Shown here piece after piece: positions 36,101 through 48,600 of a DNA stretch of 64,000 nt. The notes below the pieces were generated by a model. That model saw only the letters and a list, made by a program, of their open reading frames with translations, searched no databases and was not told the DNA's origin. Positions within the stretch are counted from its first letter, which is position 1; every line of letters begins with the position of its first letter. Origin of the DNA: Litomosoides sigmodontis (taxonomy: Eukaryota; Nematoda; Chromadorea; Rhabditida; Onchocercidae); NCBI GenBank assembly GCA_963070105.1, contig OY718807.1:1-64000 (forward strand), given 5' to 3'. The position numbers and the translations under genes are program-made.

Positions 36101-38009
36101 CCTGTCATGCTGCAAAGTTTACGAGAGTAAGTTTTGCTTTTGAATGAACGGGCATGTTGGGCAGACATTCCTCCCCACACTTCTCAACTACAGGCTACGC
36201 TAATTGAGGAGTAGTTGGAACTCCTCTAAGACGAACCAGGAAAGGATAGTGAAGGCGACCAGTAGAAGGAGGGTGAGTGAGATGAAGGGGAATGTGTAGA
36301 GCGCATTTTTGTTCATCTCGTTTTTCAGCATGGAGAAGCTGAACATGGATGTTTTGATCAGGCTTTGCTTGTTCGCCTCCAAGTACTCCTTCAGCGCCCT
36401 TTCCAGTGCACCGCCAACAACTTCGGCCGTCTCCTGAAATTCTCCCTCCATTCATGCTTTGTCCTCCTCATTCTTCCAGTTGGTTGTAAATTTACGGAGT
36501 TCATAGCACAGCGTTTTATTTCTCTCCTATCCTATTAGGGTGTCACCTCACTTCCAGCCAATTAGTACGCGATCTAATCCAATCTAATCACAGTGGCTGG
36601 CGATGTCTTTTCCCTATTCCAAAATAATGAGTCTGGCATAACCTGTTTCTTCGGAATCCATCATCATTCCTTCAGATGTAGTGGTCTACTTTCAAACATT
36701 AACTTATAATCTATCATTCAAAGGGAGCGTTGAAATTTCGCATTATCGCCTCTCCGTTTACTTCATTCTTGGAGTTTTGTGTAGGAGGAAATGATCTCTG
36801 AAATGTTTTAGTAATGGTAAGCAGAACTTGCATGATCCGTAGATGGTATAGGATAATGAAGATGTATCATTTCGATCGATTCAATACCTTTCGCTCCTCC
36901 AAGTTTCACACCGTACAAGTGAAGCGGTAGGAAGAACTTATTCTCGAAGAAGTACAGAAAGGGGTAATCCAGCCGCACGCGTGGATCATCCCAGAGCTGC
37001 AAATAAGAAGTGATTTTTTGCAGCAACCAGCGCAGCAAGCATTCCCTTTCAGAAAGCGCGATAGCAAAGTGAGCACCCACCTTTTCATTCCAGAAGGCAT
37101 TGAAAAAAAATTGCACGATGGTGTTACTGAGTGGACAAAGTGTCGTGCGTACGCAAATGTCTCTTCCAAAATTATAAACTCGACCGTTTAGATTGACCGT
37201 TAAGTTGTTTAGAACAAACTCATTCAGACTGAGAATTTCGGTAGCAATCTCCTGAAATGAAATGAGAGCTCCTGGTGATTCTCACTCCTCACTCCTGCAA
37301 TGTGTCACACATTGCTGCGGATGTTGCGGATGTCAGGAGCAGAACGTGTCAAGCACACCCTGAGTGAAAACTGCTAAACTGTGTGTCCGTGCTGTCCCGT
37401 GCTGCCCAATTCCTGTCCACTTCACATTTTAAGACAGAATGTGAAACCTTTCTTAAGAGATTGCGCAAATTGTTGTTTGCTTCAACAGCTACCGCGACAT
37501 AAGTACTGTTCACCGTGAATGCTTTGTGTATACTGTATTCAAAACGTGCCGGGGAATTGATCGGTGAATATAGAAATCTGAGATCATCCTGCAACAACCA
37601 CATGGAAAACGAAGGGATCAGAATTTTTAGATCATTACTTTTGGTGCGTTCTCTGAAAGGAAATTCAGAATCAGCTCTTTTCTTCAACCGGAAGTCGAAA
37701 ATTTTCTGCCCTCTCTCCACGCTTATAAAAGGAAGTCTCAAAAGAAGCAAGGTTATTCAGCCACCGTGTGTCGCTGGAACAGCTACCCTCTGCTCGTAGA
37801 TTAGTGATTTTGATAAAATTGAAAAAAAAAAAAAGAGAGAGAAAACTAACTTCGACATTCATAGTAAGTATACCAAGCGAAAGGAAGAAGGTGATCACGA
37901 CAGGCATTAGTACAAACGGCCGTGGATTGTAGCTCACAATCAGACCATACTTGTAGAAGAGCACGGAGAGACGGTCTTGAAAAACACCGAAAGGATTCGA
38001 CAGCAGCAT
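33148..38009 (-). CDS. Patched-related (PTR) sterol-sensing-domain membrane protein
   Basis: PTR proteins are 12-helix relatives of Patched and NPC1. Nematodes have many, with roles in moulting, cuticle and tube formation. Exons read are 38009-37851, 37588-37448, 37251-37081, 36996 to about 36,840, then a segment ending at 36237, 36109-35852, 35760-35634, 35459-35355, 35197-34901, 34754-34539, 34395-34234, 33977-33777 and 33465-33148. From 36433 down, every junction agrees in phase. Matches include the sterol-sensing signature AIGVDDTYVMLGAWQDT, the helix STPAISIFCRFIAMAIIFDW, the second-half ectodomain STQFWLRDYL, and the RND-like LWGADLDPTTVVN followed by MSIGLCIDFATHVGY. The product is roughly 850 aa. 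The junction between about 36,840 and 36,433 is unresolved and contains an in-frame TGA. The subfamily is not assigned. Confidence 0.88.
36434..36520 (-). other. Unresolved PTR exon/intron segment with in-frame TGA
   Basis: Upstream of 36433 the minus strand reads LCYELRKFTTNWKNEEDKA, which resembles the charged, Trp-containing segment of PTR proteins, then TGA (36454-36452), then MEGEFQ in the same frame into the certain exon. Alternatively, 36495-36434 is a 62-base intron with a good GTAAAT donor and TTTCAG acceptor, but then that upstream frame does not join in phase. Confidence 0.5.
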
Positions 38010-38286
38010 TTAAACTGCGACACTGCGCTGCACCGTAACACACTCCTTTAATAAATGACCCAAATTTCAGTGGATGAGATTTGCTGCCATTACGGCATAC
38101 GACATCATCCGTGATGATAATGAAATGGAAAAGAGTAGTTTATAACTACGTGCGACAACGTCAATTAACCATGTGAAACTGGAAAGGAAGGGGAGAGGGA
38201 GGTGTGCTGCTGTTAGCAGTGGTTCTGTTGCCACCTGTTTGGTACCATATCATCCGCGGTTAAATGGAGACTGCCGGGGCGAGTAG

Positions 38287-38728
38287 CACCTCCACCTCCA
38301 CCTCCACCTTCACCTTCACCTTCACCTTCACCTTCACCTTCACCTTCACCTTCACCTTCACCTTCACCTTCACCTTCACCTTCACCTTCACCTTCACCTT
38401 CACCTTCACCTTCACCTTCACCTTCACCTTCACCTTCACCTTCACCTTCACCTTCACCTTCACCTTCACCTTCACCTTCACCTCCACCTTCACCTCCACC
38501 TTCACCTCCACCTTCACCTCCACCTTCATCTCCACCTTCACCTTCACCTTCACCTTCACCTTCACCTCCACCTTCACCTTCACCTTCACCTTCACCTCCA
38601 CCTTTACCTCCACCTTTACCTCCACCTTTACCTCCACCTTCACCTTCACCTCCACCTTCACCTCCACCTTCACCTCCACCTTCACCTCCACCTCCACCTC
38701 CACCTTCATCTCCACCTTCACCTCCACC
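38287..38728. repeat. Hexanucleotide array (TTCACC/TCCACC)n, ~440 bp
   Basis: Tandem six-base units fill the interval. The left part (about 38,309-38,480) is almost pure TTCACC. The right part mixes TTCACC, TCCACC, TTTACC and TTCATC, often as alternating 12-base units. All six frames stay open, giving Thr-Phe/Thr-Ser, Val-Lys/Val-Glu or Gly-Glu/Gly-Gly strings, so the long ORFs here are artefacts. Confidence 0.95.
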
Positions 38729-39707
38729 AGTCCAGCCCATCTATCTGCAACGTCTGATTCGACAGTTAGGGAGGAAGGCGATTGCCGTACGCCTGCCGTC
38801 GCACACGCACACGACTACTTCGATGGCATCGATCGCAGCAGCAGACAGCCACTTACGAATGAAACCGAAGAACCCGTCGTTGCAATTCGATATTACACAA
38901 ACAGCATTGCTCGTCGTCGATGCAAACAGAAACAGATTTGCACGACACTGCGCGACGAGTGCAACACGCATCCAGAATCCTTCCTTCCTTCCTTCCATCC
39001 ATCCAACTGTCCGTTTTCCGACAAATGCCCGTTGCATACAGCTCTCCTCTCCACGAGAAATGAGGAGAAGATGTGGACGCCGGAGGGAAGCAAAGACGGG
39101 AATGGAGTGAAAAGAGCGGGCGTGGGAGCATTCAGGAATTGAAGAGGAGCATCGTGGATTAACTGTAACGCGTTTGGTGTCAGCACGGCACAACTTCATC
39201 AACAGCATTGCTATCTACGTAAGCAAAACGTGAACGAGTGACACGTGTTGAAGAGCCACATTCATTGACTTCCATCCTATTCGTCATGCGTAGGTATTAG
39301 CTACCTTTTGTGCATTTCGCAGCAACATCTTTCTTTCTCTGTTTGCATGCATGGAAATTAGAAGAAATTCTCCAAACGGGCTCTCCATCCGGACTTTTTC
39401 AGCATAACGCTGGACAAATAGAAGTAGTAATCAGGATGACGGTTGTATTAGGAGATTTTTCAAATATTTCAAGGCGGAAGTAATTTTTCGGGCACGTCGT
39501 GTCACGAAGTGAAGTGCTTTTTCAATGAGTCAGTTAGTCAATCACTTGTTGTCCATCTATCATATCATCCTCTTTTCCGCACTGTGTTTGCGTTTTGCGC
39601 AATGATGAATGAATGAGAAAGAGGGCGGAAGAGCTGTGCTGGTGAACAACTGTGAAAATATTGCAAGAGTGGTCTTACTGCCAGGGAAGGAAGGGATGGG
39701 AGCCGAA

Positions 39708-39761
39708 GATGGATAGATGGATAGATGGATGGATGGATAGATGGATGGATGGATGGATGGA
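39708..39761. repeat. GATG/GATA tetranucleotide repeat
   Basis: About 13 tandem GATG units with interspersed GATA units, in the divergent intergenic region. Confidence 0.85.
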
Positions 39762-40286
39762 TTACGGATCAAAGGAATGGTGGAAGGGAAAGAAGGAAGG
39801 AAGTGATGTGAGGGAGAAATGAGTGAAACGAGCTGAGGACGGTTCCGAAAGGTAAATATTGAGAAGTCCTTGTTTGTATGCAGAAGTGAGTTGGGGATAA
39901 GGAGAAAAAAGGGTGGCTTTCACACATCTTCGTGCTTTGACCACTTCTTGCGCATTGAGCCGGTCACTTAAATACAAGTGAGTTTGTGACTTCCAATTCT
40001 TCTGCTTAGTCTTCCTCGGCGTTTCAATAAGTTAGTGAATATTTTAGTTGAAGCATGGTGATTAGGTTAGATTAGCCATCTACAACTGTCTGATTGGATA
40101 TTTTTCCAAGAACCGGATTTTATTTTATCCTGAATTGATCATGCTCTCATGATCAGCTTTGCCGCATTAAGTAAATTGCTAAAAGATACTACTTAAGATG
40201 AGATGCACTGTAGAAGAAGAATTGTAAGAAAGTTAAGTTAGCTGTTCGGAGAAAGCTATTATGCATAATGGTTAATTGAGTCAGGT

Positions 40287-43200
40287 ATGGCACACTTCTT
40301 TTGGTGCATATTGCTTTTCGCATGTGCCGCTACGGTAATGTCGTACGGCTCGCCAAATTCTCCACAGCGTACGGTAATTCAGACAGGCTGCTTCAACATT
40401 TATCGTCTGTGTGCAGGGAGATATCGACCTCGACAGAGGAGTACGGACCTATTTCCATAAGAAAAGAAGAATTTGACGATTTGCCAGATTTTTTCCTTCT
40501 AACTCTAACTAACAGTGATTTACTGCTTTACTTTGCTATCCAGGTTGCTTCCAGATTTCCCACCAACCTTATCACCATCGACAAGAGTAACTCGCTGGCT
40601 GATAATGAGAACGAAGTACATCAGTGATCTGATAAAGAAAACGACTTCACCAACCCCTCCATCAACCGCAGCAACCACTACACTAGCATTGGCAACAAAT
40701 GCACAAACGATCACGGGCGCTACTGTCACAGTTCCATCTCATATCGTAGAAACTACGCTTTTTATCACATCGTCTACACATGATGCATCAAATCCTTCAA
40801 CTCGCGATATGATAGTCGAGAAAGAGCTCACACCGGGGCAGGAGAAACAGGAGCAACCTGGTCGGTTGGTGATGAAAAAATTCATTGAGAGCTTAAATGA
40901 CAGATTGAAAAAACGTTTTCCCTCAATTTTTGCTACCCTTGTAAGTCAGTAAGAACAGAGTAAATGATCGCGGGGTGGGAAAGTTTGAGAGACGTGTAAC
41001 AAGGAGAGGTGACTGCGAGAACTGGACGTAAATGAATCCACCAATAAATGAGAAAACGTAAAAATGCAAAGTTTTATAGGCCATGGAAAAGGTGCAAATC
41101 CGTGCAAATTTGGCGAACCAGCAAAGGGATTGGACCGGAAGTCATTGATGTGCAGCTCACTGGATTCAGCAGAATGCCCTAAGGGATTCTTTTGCCACAT
41201 TGGAGCTTCTCAGGCGGAAACAGTGTGCTGTGAGCGGTCTGGATGTGAGTTTAATTCTATGAGTTGGAGATAGAGCGCTTTGAGCGAACCGCCATTGATC
41301 GCATGCGGCGGTTTCCGCGGTGGTGAGCAATAATCCTCCTAACCAGTCTCTCTTTATGGAAATGTAAAAGTGGAAGAGATAGTTGGGCGGAAGTTTTTCA
41401 ACCGAACCTCACGAAAGTGAACTTGCAGTAGCAGATCCCTGTAGTTTGCCGATGGATGAAGGCAAGGGTAATAAGCAGCTAGAAAGGTATTACTACGACG
41501 AACACGCCGGCAATTGCCAACAGTTCATTTATGGTGGAGTGAAAGGCAATGAGAACAGCTTCCTCACTTACGAAGAATGCAGGCGCAAATGCATGAGTAG
41601 GTGTTTTATATTCATTCGATATTAAGTAATGGTGAGGGGGAGGAACACCGAAGGCACGTAAGTCCTAAGACCTTTTGCGCAACGTGGATTACATGGCAAA
41701 ATGTGAAGGGAATGGAATTTAAACGTAAACTAGTTTTGATGTGAAAATGATAAGACATAAAGCGAGCGAAGTTCTTTCAATTTTAGGATGGGATTTGGTT
41801 TGTGAAATGGCACCAAGAGCCTCTGAGCATCGCAGCTGTTCTGCGGATCGTCGTGAGTGTGGTGAGGAACAGTGGTGTCACGTTGGCAGCAGCGTTTACT
41901 CATCAGTATGTTGCGCAGGAAGTTTGTCTTTTGCTGCTTTCTCCTGGAAAGGGTGAGGAGGGTAGAGAGAGAGAGAGAGGGAGGGAGAGAGAGATGTATG
42001 CGCGGGATACATGGTGGTCCGCGAAGCTGCCCATTGCCCACAACACAAGCAGCTTGCATGCTCGATAAATCCACACCTCTTGAAATGGTGTAGAAGAGTG
42101 GTGGAAGGAATGAATATGTATTTTCCAGCTGTTTCAAGACTGTGCAAGAATTGCAGCATCAGTTAGTCCTTGTGAATTACCTGTTGCACAAGGTGAGGGA
42201 AATGAAACGATCACTCGATGGTTTGCTGATGGGAACAGCGATCGTTCTTGCAGTCGCGGTTCGCAGTGCAAGATGTTCACCTATAAGGGCTTGAAAGGAA
42301 ATCAAAATAATTTCCTCACGAAGGAAGAATGCGAAGAGCAGTGCAAGCGTACGTTTCATTTTCTCCAGTGCATCATCCATCGTTCGTTGGATGATGCACT
42401 GGAAAACGCATGGAAAGCTGATTGCAACTATCACAATCACTGATTGCGATTTCAGAGAGGTGCGAAGATCCCTGCGGTACTGGAATAATGCTGTTGACGC
42501 CACGACACTCGCCATTTTTTTGCTCTTCGACGAACACTACTTGTCCACGTAATTATTGGTGCCACGTAGGAGCACATGCTCGTACCACGGTCTGTTGTCC
42601 AGTGAGCGGTAAGTTTGCTGATTGCAAACATCAATAAACAAATTCAGTTGCTTTCTTTCATTGCATTGAACTGAGGATATGCTCTTGCAGAATTACGAAT
42701 TGCCTGTCATTTTAAGATATAAACCGTTGTGAGCAACCTGTCGCCGAAGGCACCGGAAACAGCAGTTTGCTAAGGTGGTATTTTGATCAGAGCTCACAGA
42801 AATGCCTGACATTTTACTATCGCGGCAAGGAAGGAAATCAAGTTGGTTTGTTGGTTTCGAATTCAGCATTCAGCAGAAAATAAGTTCTCGGGCTCAGGAA
42901 AATTCTCCTCACTTTGAAGTGTCTATCTCAACCCTAAGATAAGGGAAGCCTGTGCGCAAGTTGCAGTACCACAGGTCACTGATTCGCGAAATAACTAATC
43001 GAATGTTTATCAATCTTACTGCTCGCGCTTATAACTAGGCCGTCTACCAACAACAGAATCATTGCATTTACCATTTTAATCAGAAAATGAACTTACAAGC
43101 GGGAATGTTTACTTTCATTTTTTTCACCGAAATCGCTTGCAGAATTCGTTCTTGACAGAAGATAACTGCAACAGTGCATGCGTCACATATCAGAATCCAT

Positions 43201-45690
43201 GTAATAATGGAGAACCGCTTCTGGTGGATGGCAAGCCAAGAAAGTGCAATCCGGAATTGCGTTGCCCCTACCAATACTACTGCCACATTGGAGCAGATGA
43301 AACACAGAACTTGTGTTGTCACAAAAGTATGTATGTCTCCTCGGAAGAAGTCGCAACCATCTATCTAAGCTAACAGAATCGGCGCATGAGTAGAGTAGAC
43401 GGAAATAATCCTTTCTCCCAACTGGTATTTCTTTGTTTCGTGGCAACGCTGAAATGTAGAGCGGAATGTGAAGATGAGCAATCAGACGTTATAATTGAAG
43501 TGACTTGACAAAGTTAATATGGCACGTGAGTTACTTGGTTGTAGATGGTAATCCATGTGATCAACCGATGAATCAGGGAGAAGGCGAGTCGTTGCTTTCG
43601 AGATTTTATTACGACAAAAATTCCCATCGATGTCATGGATTCACTTATTTCGGCTCGAGAGGAAATGCGAATAACTTCTTGAGTGAGGAAGACTGTGAAG
43701 CAACGTGTCCCGGTAAGTGCCAGGTTGTCAAGAGCTGCCAGTTGTCAAGAGCAGGAGTGTCAGTAGAGCTCTAGATAATTTAGCCATACAGAGTCGTAAA
43801 GTCTCCAAGAGCAAAAGTGTTGGGGGCATTATCTGTGCAGGAGCAACCTGTATTATCCAACAATTTCAGCAGTGCCAAATCCATGTGCACATGGTAGACC
43901 GTTTAGGAATGCTCAGGACGAGCCCATAATCTGCGGTGGTAGTGAAGGTTGCCCCAGCAATTACTTCTGCCATATTGGAGGTTTTCCAGAAACGACAAAC
44001 TGTTGTCCAGGATGTTTGGCTTTTTAATTTTCTATTAATTTAATTAGTGTTTGCTTAGAACGGAATTTGTCACTGGTGAAAATGTTTATGTTTGCAAAGT
44101 GAAAGTTGAGGAGAAATGCTAATTGTCCGTATGGTCAAATTAGATTACGTTGCGAAAGCCCGGAACTCATACCTTGCTATTATCCTACCTTTAAATGATC
44201 ATCTGCAAGGAAGGATGTGCTTCTGCTTGCAGCTAATGATACATGTAAATTGCCACTGGAAGTTGGCAAAGGTGCAGAACAACTGCAAAGATGGTACTTT
44301 GATCGAAAACAACAAATGTGTCGTCAGTTCATTTATCGGGGTCTTTATGGCAACGCCAACAATTTCATCACCCAAGAAACCTGCCAACAGAATTGCGAAC
44401 GTTTGAGAATTTACAAATTTAAGACGAAATCCTGTTTTATTATAATTTACATATTCTTCTACCCCCCCCCCCCCCCACCCTGTCTGGTTGAATTTTATAT
44501 TTTCCATTACGTTGTTATTCTAGAGATGAATCCATGCGGAAGCGGAACGCCGTTAACTGACTGGAATGGAAAGCCAATTTTTTGCAAATCAAGTGGACCA
44601 GATGAATGTCCGAACGGTTACTTCTGTCATAAAGGGTCGTCAGCTCGCACAAGTCAATGCTGTCCTCAGCAAGGTAATAATCATCCTTCTTTTAATACAC
44701 GTCAGAATTTTCATTTTAAAATTGAAACGATGATGGGAACTGAAAAGTGGAAGGAAGCAAAATGGAGGAAAACTGTTGAAATTTTTGAGAACTAAAAGAA
44801 TTTTAGATCAGAATCCGTGCGAACAATTATTATCTGTCGGATATGGCGGTGAAATGCTTCCGCGGTGGTTTTATGATGCGAGCGACAAAAAGTGCATGAA
44901 ATTTCTTTATGGTGGTTTGGGTGGCAATGAAAATAATTTCCTTTCGAGAAAAAGTTGTGATGATTTTTGCCGAGGTTTCTTTTCCTCTGAAATTAAGGGC
45001 GGACGGACAGAAAAACTTAGGAGCAGGACAGCAGAGCTAAATTTGAGTTGAAGCATTAATTGCTGCCTCGATCTTCGAGCAAGTAACATTTATTTCACTG
45101 GGGAAAAAAGAGCATTCAGTTACCGTTGACCGCTATATCGCATTCAGAAAGAGAAGATTACTGCCCTCATGGTGATCCACTTATGGAAGCATCTGGAAAA
45201 AGCCTGACGCAGTGTGGAGCGGATGGTGCATGTCCGTCAGGTTTCATATGCAACGTAAACATTGAAAAAAATACTACTGTGTGTTGCCAGGTATCTCGAA
45301 ACTTTTCATTAGAAAGAACTTGCCTAAAAAAATATGACGTTTGTGCAAGAGATCTATCTTGATTATGTGTTAAAAAGTGGTTTGCATTCAGTAAATTTCC
45401 AAATTTCTGCAGGATCCTGCAAATTTCTGTCTGCAACCAATGGACGAGGGGTGGCAATGTAGGGAGGAATCTGGAAGGCAAACGCGATATGGATATGACC
45501 CAGAGTTGGACGACTGCGTTTATTATCAATATCGAGGTTCTTTGCTTTCCTAAAACGGGCGGTTCCTTTGTCGGGGCAGTGAGGCGACTGCTTTTGGATA
45601 ATTTCTCTTAATTATACAGGCTGTGGAGGTACGTTGAATAACTTTGAGACGTTGGAAAAATGCACCGAAATTTGCTGCAAGAATGACTGA
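40287..45690 (+). CDS. Secreted protein with seven alternating lustrin-type and Kunitz modules
   Basis: The likely start at 40,287 gives a signal peptide (MAHFFWCILLFACAATVMS). A Thr-rich linker (about 40,630-40,948) follows, then seven pairs. Lustrin-type exons (CP-GY-CH-G...CC pattern): 41080-41244, 41787-41921, 42456-42608, second half of 43143-43326, 43870-44013, 44524-44673, 45148-45290. Kunitz exons: 41429-41596, 42157-42348, 42717-42841 plus start of 43143, 43545-43712, 44233-44400, 44807-44974, 45413-45536 plus 45620-45690. Every junction from 41244 to the TGA is in phase. The first six Kunitz domains lack the second and fourth Cys; the last has all six plus Arg after Cys2. The N-terminal splicing (40,340-41,080) is not fully resolved. 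Related nematode proteins act in cuticle and moulting; protease inhibition is likely only for the last domain. Confidence 0.9.
42364..42403. other. Perfect 16-bp inverted repeat (hairpin) in an intron
   Basis: TCCAGTGCATCATCCA and its exact complement flank an 8-base loop. The hairpin lies 15 bases after the donor that ends the second Kunitz exon and before the third lustrin exon. Similar short palindromes are common in nematode introns as remnants of small inverted-repeat elements; no other copy was noticed in the window. Confidence 0.85.
44462..44476. repeat. Poly-C tract (about 15 C) in an intron
   Basis: A single-base C run between the fifth Kunitz and sixth lustrin exons. Long G/C runs are a known feature of nematode genomes (in C. 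elegans they need the DOG-1 helicase for stability). The exact length is prone to sequencing error. Confidence 0.85.
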
Positions 45691-48600
45691 TTATTGCAAG
45701 TGATTCAACAAATGATCGCTTCTCGAATTTATGAATCATCGAGTGTTTCTCTTCTCCTCTTTATCCTTGACGAAATTTAAGCATCAAATTATGTTTAACT
45801 AACCGAAAGTAGCTTCATTTATGGTTTCCGGTTATCGCCTTGAGGTCTTACGGCGAGATTAGTTTCCGGTTTGATTCTCTCCATTAATGAAAAAGGCCAG
45901 TACAGAAAAGGTTGGCAGTGCTACAGTCATGCCCAATGCTATGCTTTTAATTTAAGGGAGATGCGGCACACGTTCTCCATATTCGCTCCTAGAAGTGGTT
46001 GACCAGAAGTAAGTAAGTCGTCCACTCGTGACGCACGCATAGTTTCCTGCTCAATGCACTTAACGTCATGACTGCACTTGGTCATTTATTTGTCCAGAAG
46101 TTTTTAGCTAACAACGACTAGGCGATTAGAAGACGCTCGATACATAAGGGGCTGTTAACGAATTGTTTCCCTCAAAACCAAATCAAACTGTTAATTTTGT
46201 AAATATTTCGATTCATTCTGTTCGTTGTACGTTGTTTTTGGCTGCGCGTGATTTTCGTTCCTCCGTTTGTTTGCGCCGTGTTTGTTCTCGCAGTGGGTGC
46301 ATGTGAATGAATATAGCGCTCGTGATCCCACACATCTTTTGTTGTAAAGTGGACGACACGTTGCAGCACAGATTTTGCAACTTTGCTGCTTTCGGAGCAA
46401 AATCTCATCTCGAAGCGCACTGTAGGAAAGAGTCAACGGAAAACTAAGTTGCATTAGGCCGGTCTCTTGACAAGCAGCCCGGTGCGCTCATTTGCTGCTT
46501 TCCACTCTTTAAACAGAACAGACGGATGAGAGTTTCCCTCGCTAGCTTTTGCAAAACAAAAGTTAAAATATGTCATCTGTCTGTTGCGCACAAGGCGGGC
46601 GACTCGTGTGGCTGCAGCAGACGGGAAAATTGAGGCGGAAAGTGAGTGGCGGATGTGAATGTGAGCGAGCGAGCGACCTCAATTTTCGTTGCCGAATAAC
46701 TAACTAACTGACATAACATAATGTAATAATCAATTGTCGGAGGACGGGACAGGTTAATGACGTGAAGTAACGTTGATGCAGCGTCCTAAACGTCCGCAAC
46801 GATGTATTTTTGCTCTCCGGCATACGACGGCACATCCTGATGAACTCTTTTAAAATTGACAGATTGAAAGGTTGCAGGATGATAGAGCCAATGGCACAGC
46901 AAAAAATATTCCGGATGTTCACTTTAAATGTTGCTCATGTATGCTTGAAATGTAACATCAAAAGGTCTGATACTATCTGCGGCAGTTAGAGCCGGATAAT
47001 TACCGTGAATCTGTCTGTCGATGTCGGAAAATAGCTTCGCTATGCAAGCATTCTCGTCGACCCACTTACCGCTTTTACTCCATGCCACCTCCAATCGCAT
47101 TGATGAAGTGAAATGTGAATTGCAATAATGTACATTTTCGGCCGGACACTCACCCACACACGCAAGCAGCGATTTCTACTTTCCGAGTATTCGCCGACTG
47201 TTTGGTGCTCGCCGCTTTAGCAGTGCGCCCTCTTCGAATCCAATCTACCTGTCTGTTTCCAATTCTCACATTAATTTTACTTTGAGAGGCTTCCTCTCTT
47301 CTAACCGCTATTCTGCACTGGTCATAGTATGCACATGAAAGTAGAATGAGTGAGTGAGTGAGTGAATAGCAAATGACCTTTGATTAAGCATTTCAAAAAT
47401 ACTAAGGGACTACTTTTCATCTTGTACGATCCCTTAAGTGTTGTAGTAGAACGAAGTGAGCAAACTGAAAACTAAATTAAAATCGGGTGTTTCTGCTCTC
47501 TGTTTAACAACAGTTTATTTCGTTATTCAAACTCGTTCTCTTGAAGTGCAGGCAACAAATAAAGATGTATTTTCTATCCGTAATGCATTTTTCTTGCAAG
47601 TCAGTAAGCGCAACTTGTAAATTTTGTTTCCCTTTCTTTTCCATTTTATTCGGATTTCTGAATTTCATCTCCCCCTACAGAAGATATATTTTCTGGAAGC
47701 AGTCTTTTTCTGCTTTAATTGAGACACTGCTTGATTGGGAAGTTCGAAATAATATTGCTTCTAGCTAGCACACGTAAAAGCAGTCAGTAGGCAGCAGTTT
47801 GATTTTGAGAATACTTGTGGAGCGAAACCGTTTATGAGTTGGCTTCGATAATTTCGATACGTGAAACATCTGTTTAGCAGAGAGCGCACGTTGGCAGTGG
47901 CACAACAAGAAATTTAGCATTTCTGTAAAGTCCTGTTGGAAAGCAGAACGGAGCAGCTAGTACTGTATTGCTGCTTGCAACTTTCGTTTCGTAAAACTCA
48001 TTTCGTTCTCATTCATTTTCAATTGCAAACTTTGTTCACACCTTTTTACCTATATTGCTGTCACATTAGTTTTCCCGTTTATGTTTGCGCTTCACTTCTT
48101 ATTGCCACATTTTAAAAGAAGCAGCCCATCCTATTACTGGCTTCCTATCCTCTCTTATAATTGTGCGGTTAACTTCAGTTAAAACCGGGAAGTTTTCGGG
48201 GAGGAAGGAGTTTCAATTTGTCACTTCCACTTCCAAGACTACATCTTCTTTCGTTAAGAGAGAATTGATGAAAGAATCCAAGTGAGTGGTGATGAAGCGG
48301 TTTGCAATTCGTCTACCCTTCACTTGTTTTCTACGGTTGTTCGATGGTTCAAAGAGATTAATTACAGTCCTGTTTGATGTCCAGTGTGTGATCGTTGCCT
48401 TTTGCTGTTGCAACCTCATTGCAGCAACATGGTTGTGGTCACTTTTCGTTCTGCAAGGATATCTTCTCTTTCTACTTGCTCCTCCAATGCGTGCGTGCTT
48501 TCCGCAACCTGTATAAGACGAGAGGCGCACTTGCTAGTTTAAGCTAGTGACTGAAAACGGCGATGCTTTCATTTTCATATTCATTCTAGATGTGGATGAA

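Larger units (their letters stand above)
38010..40286. other. Divergent intergenic region between PTR and Kunitz/lustrin genes
   Basis: This 2.3 kb separates two divergently transcribed genes, so it should hold both promoters. It contains the hexanucleotide array (38,287-38,728), a GC-richer stretch at 38,740-39,200 that is open in several frames on both strands but lacks splice support and domains, and a GATG/GATA tetranucleotide tract at 39,708-39,761. I see no defined promoter motif. Confidence 0.5.

Noticed and set aside
38213..39142. Long frames of Thr-Phe, Val-Lys and Gly-Glu repeats, one extending into unique sequence to 39,142
   Set aside because: The hexanucleotide array keeps all frames open, and the unique extension has no domain, splice sites or start independent of the repeat.
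46704..47157. Two adjacent small minus-strand frames
   Set aside because: No recognisable domain, no splice support and an ordinary length for chance; not listed as genes.
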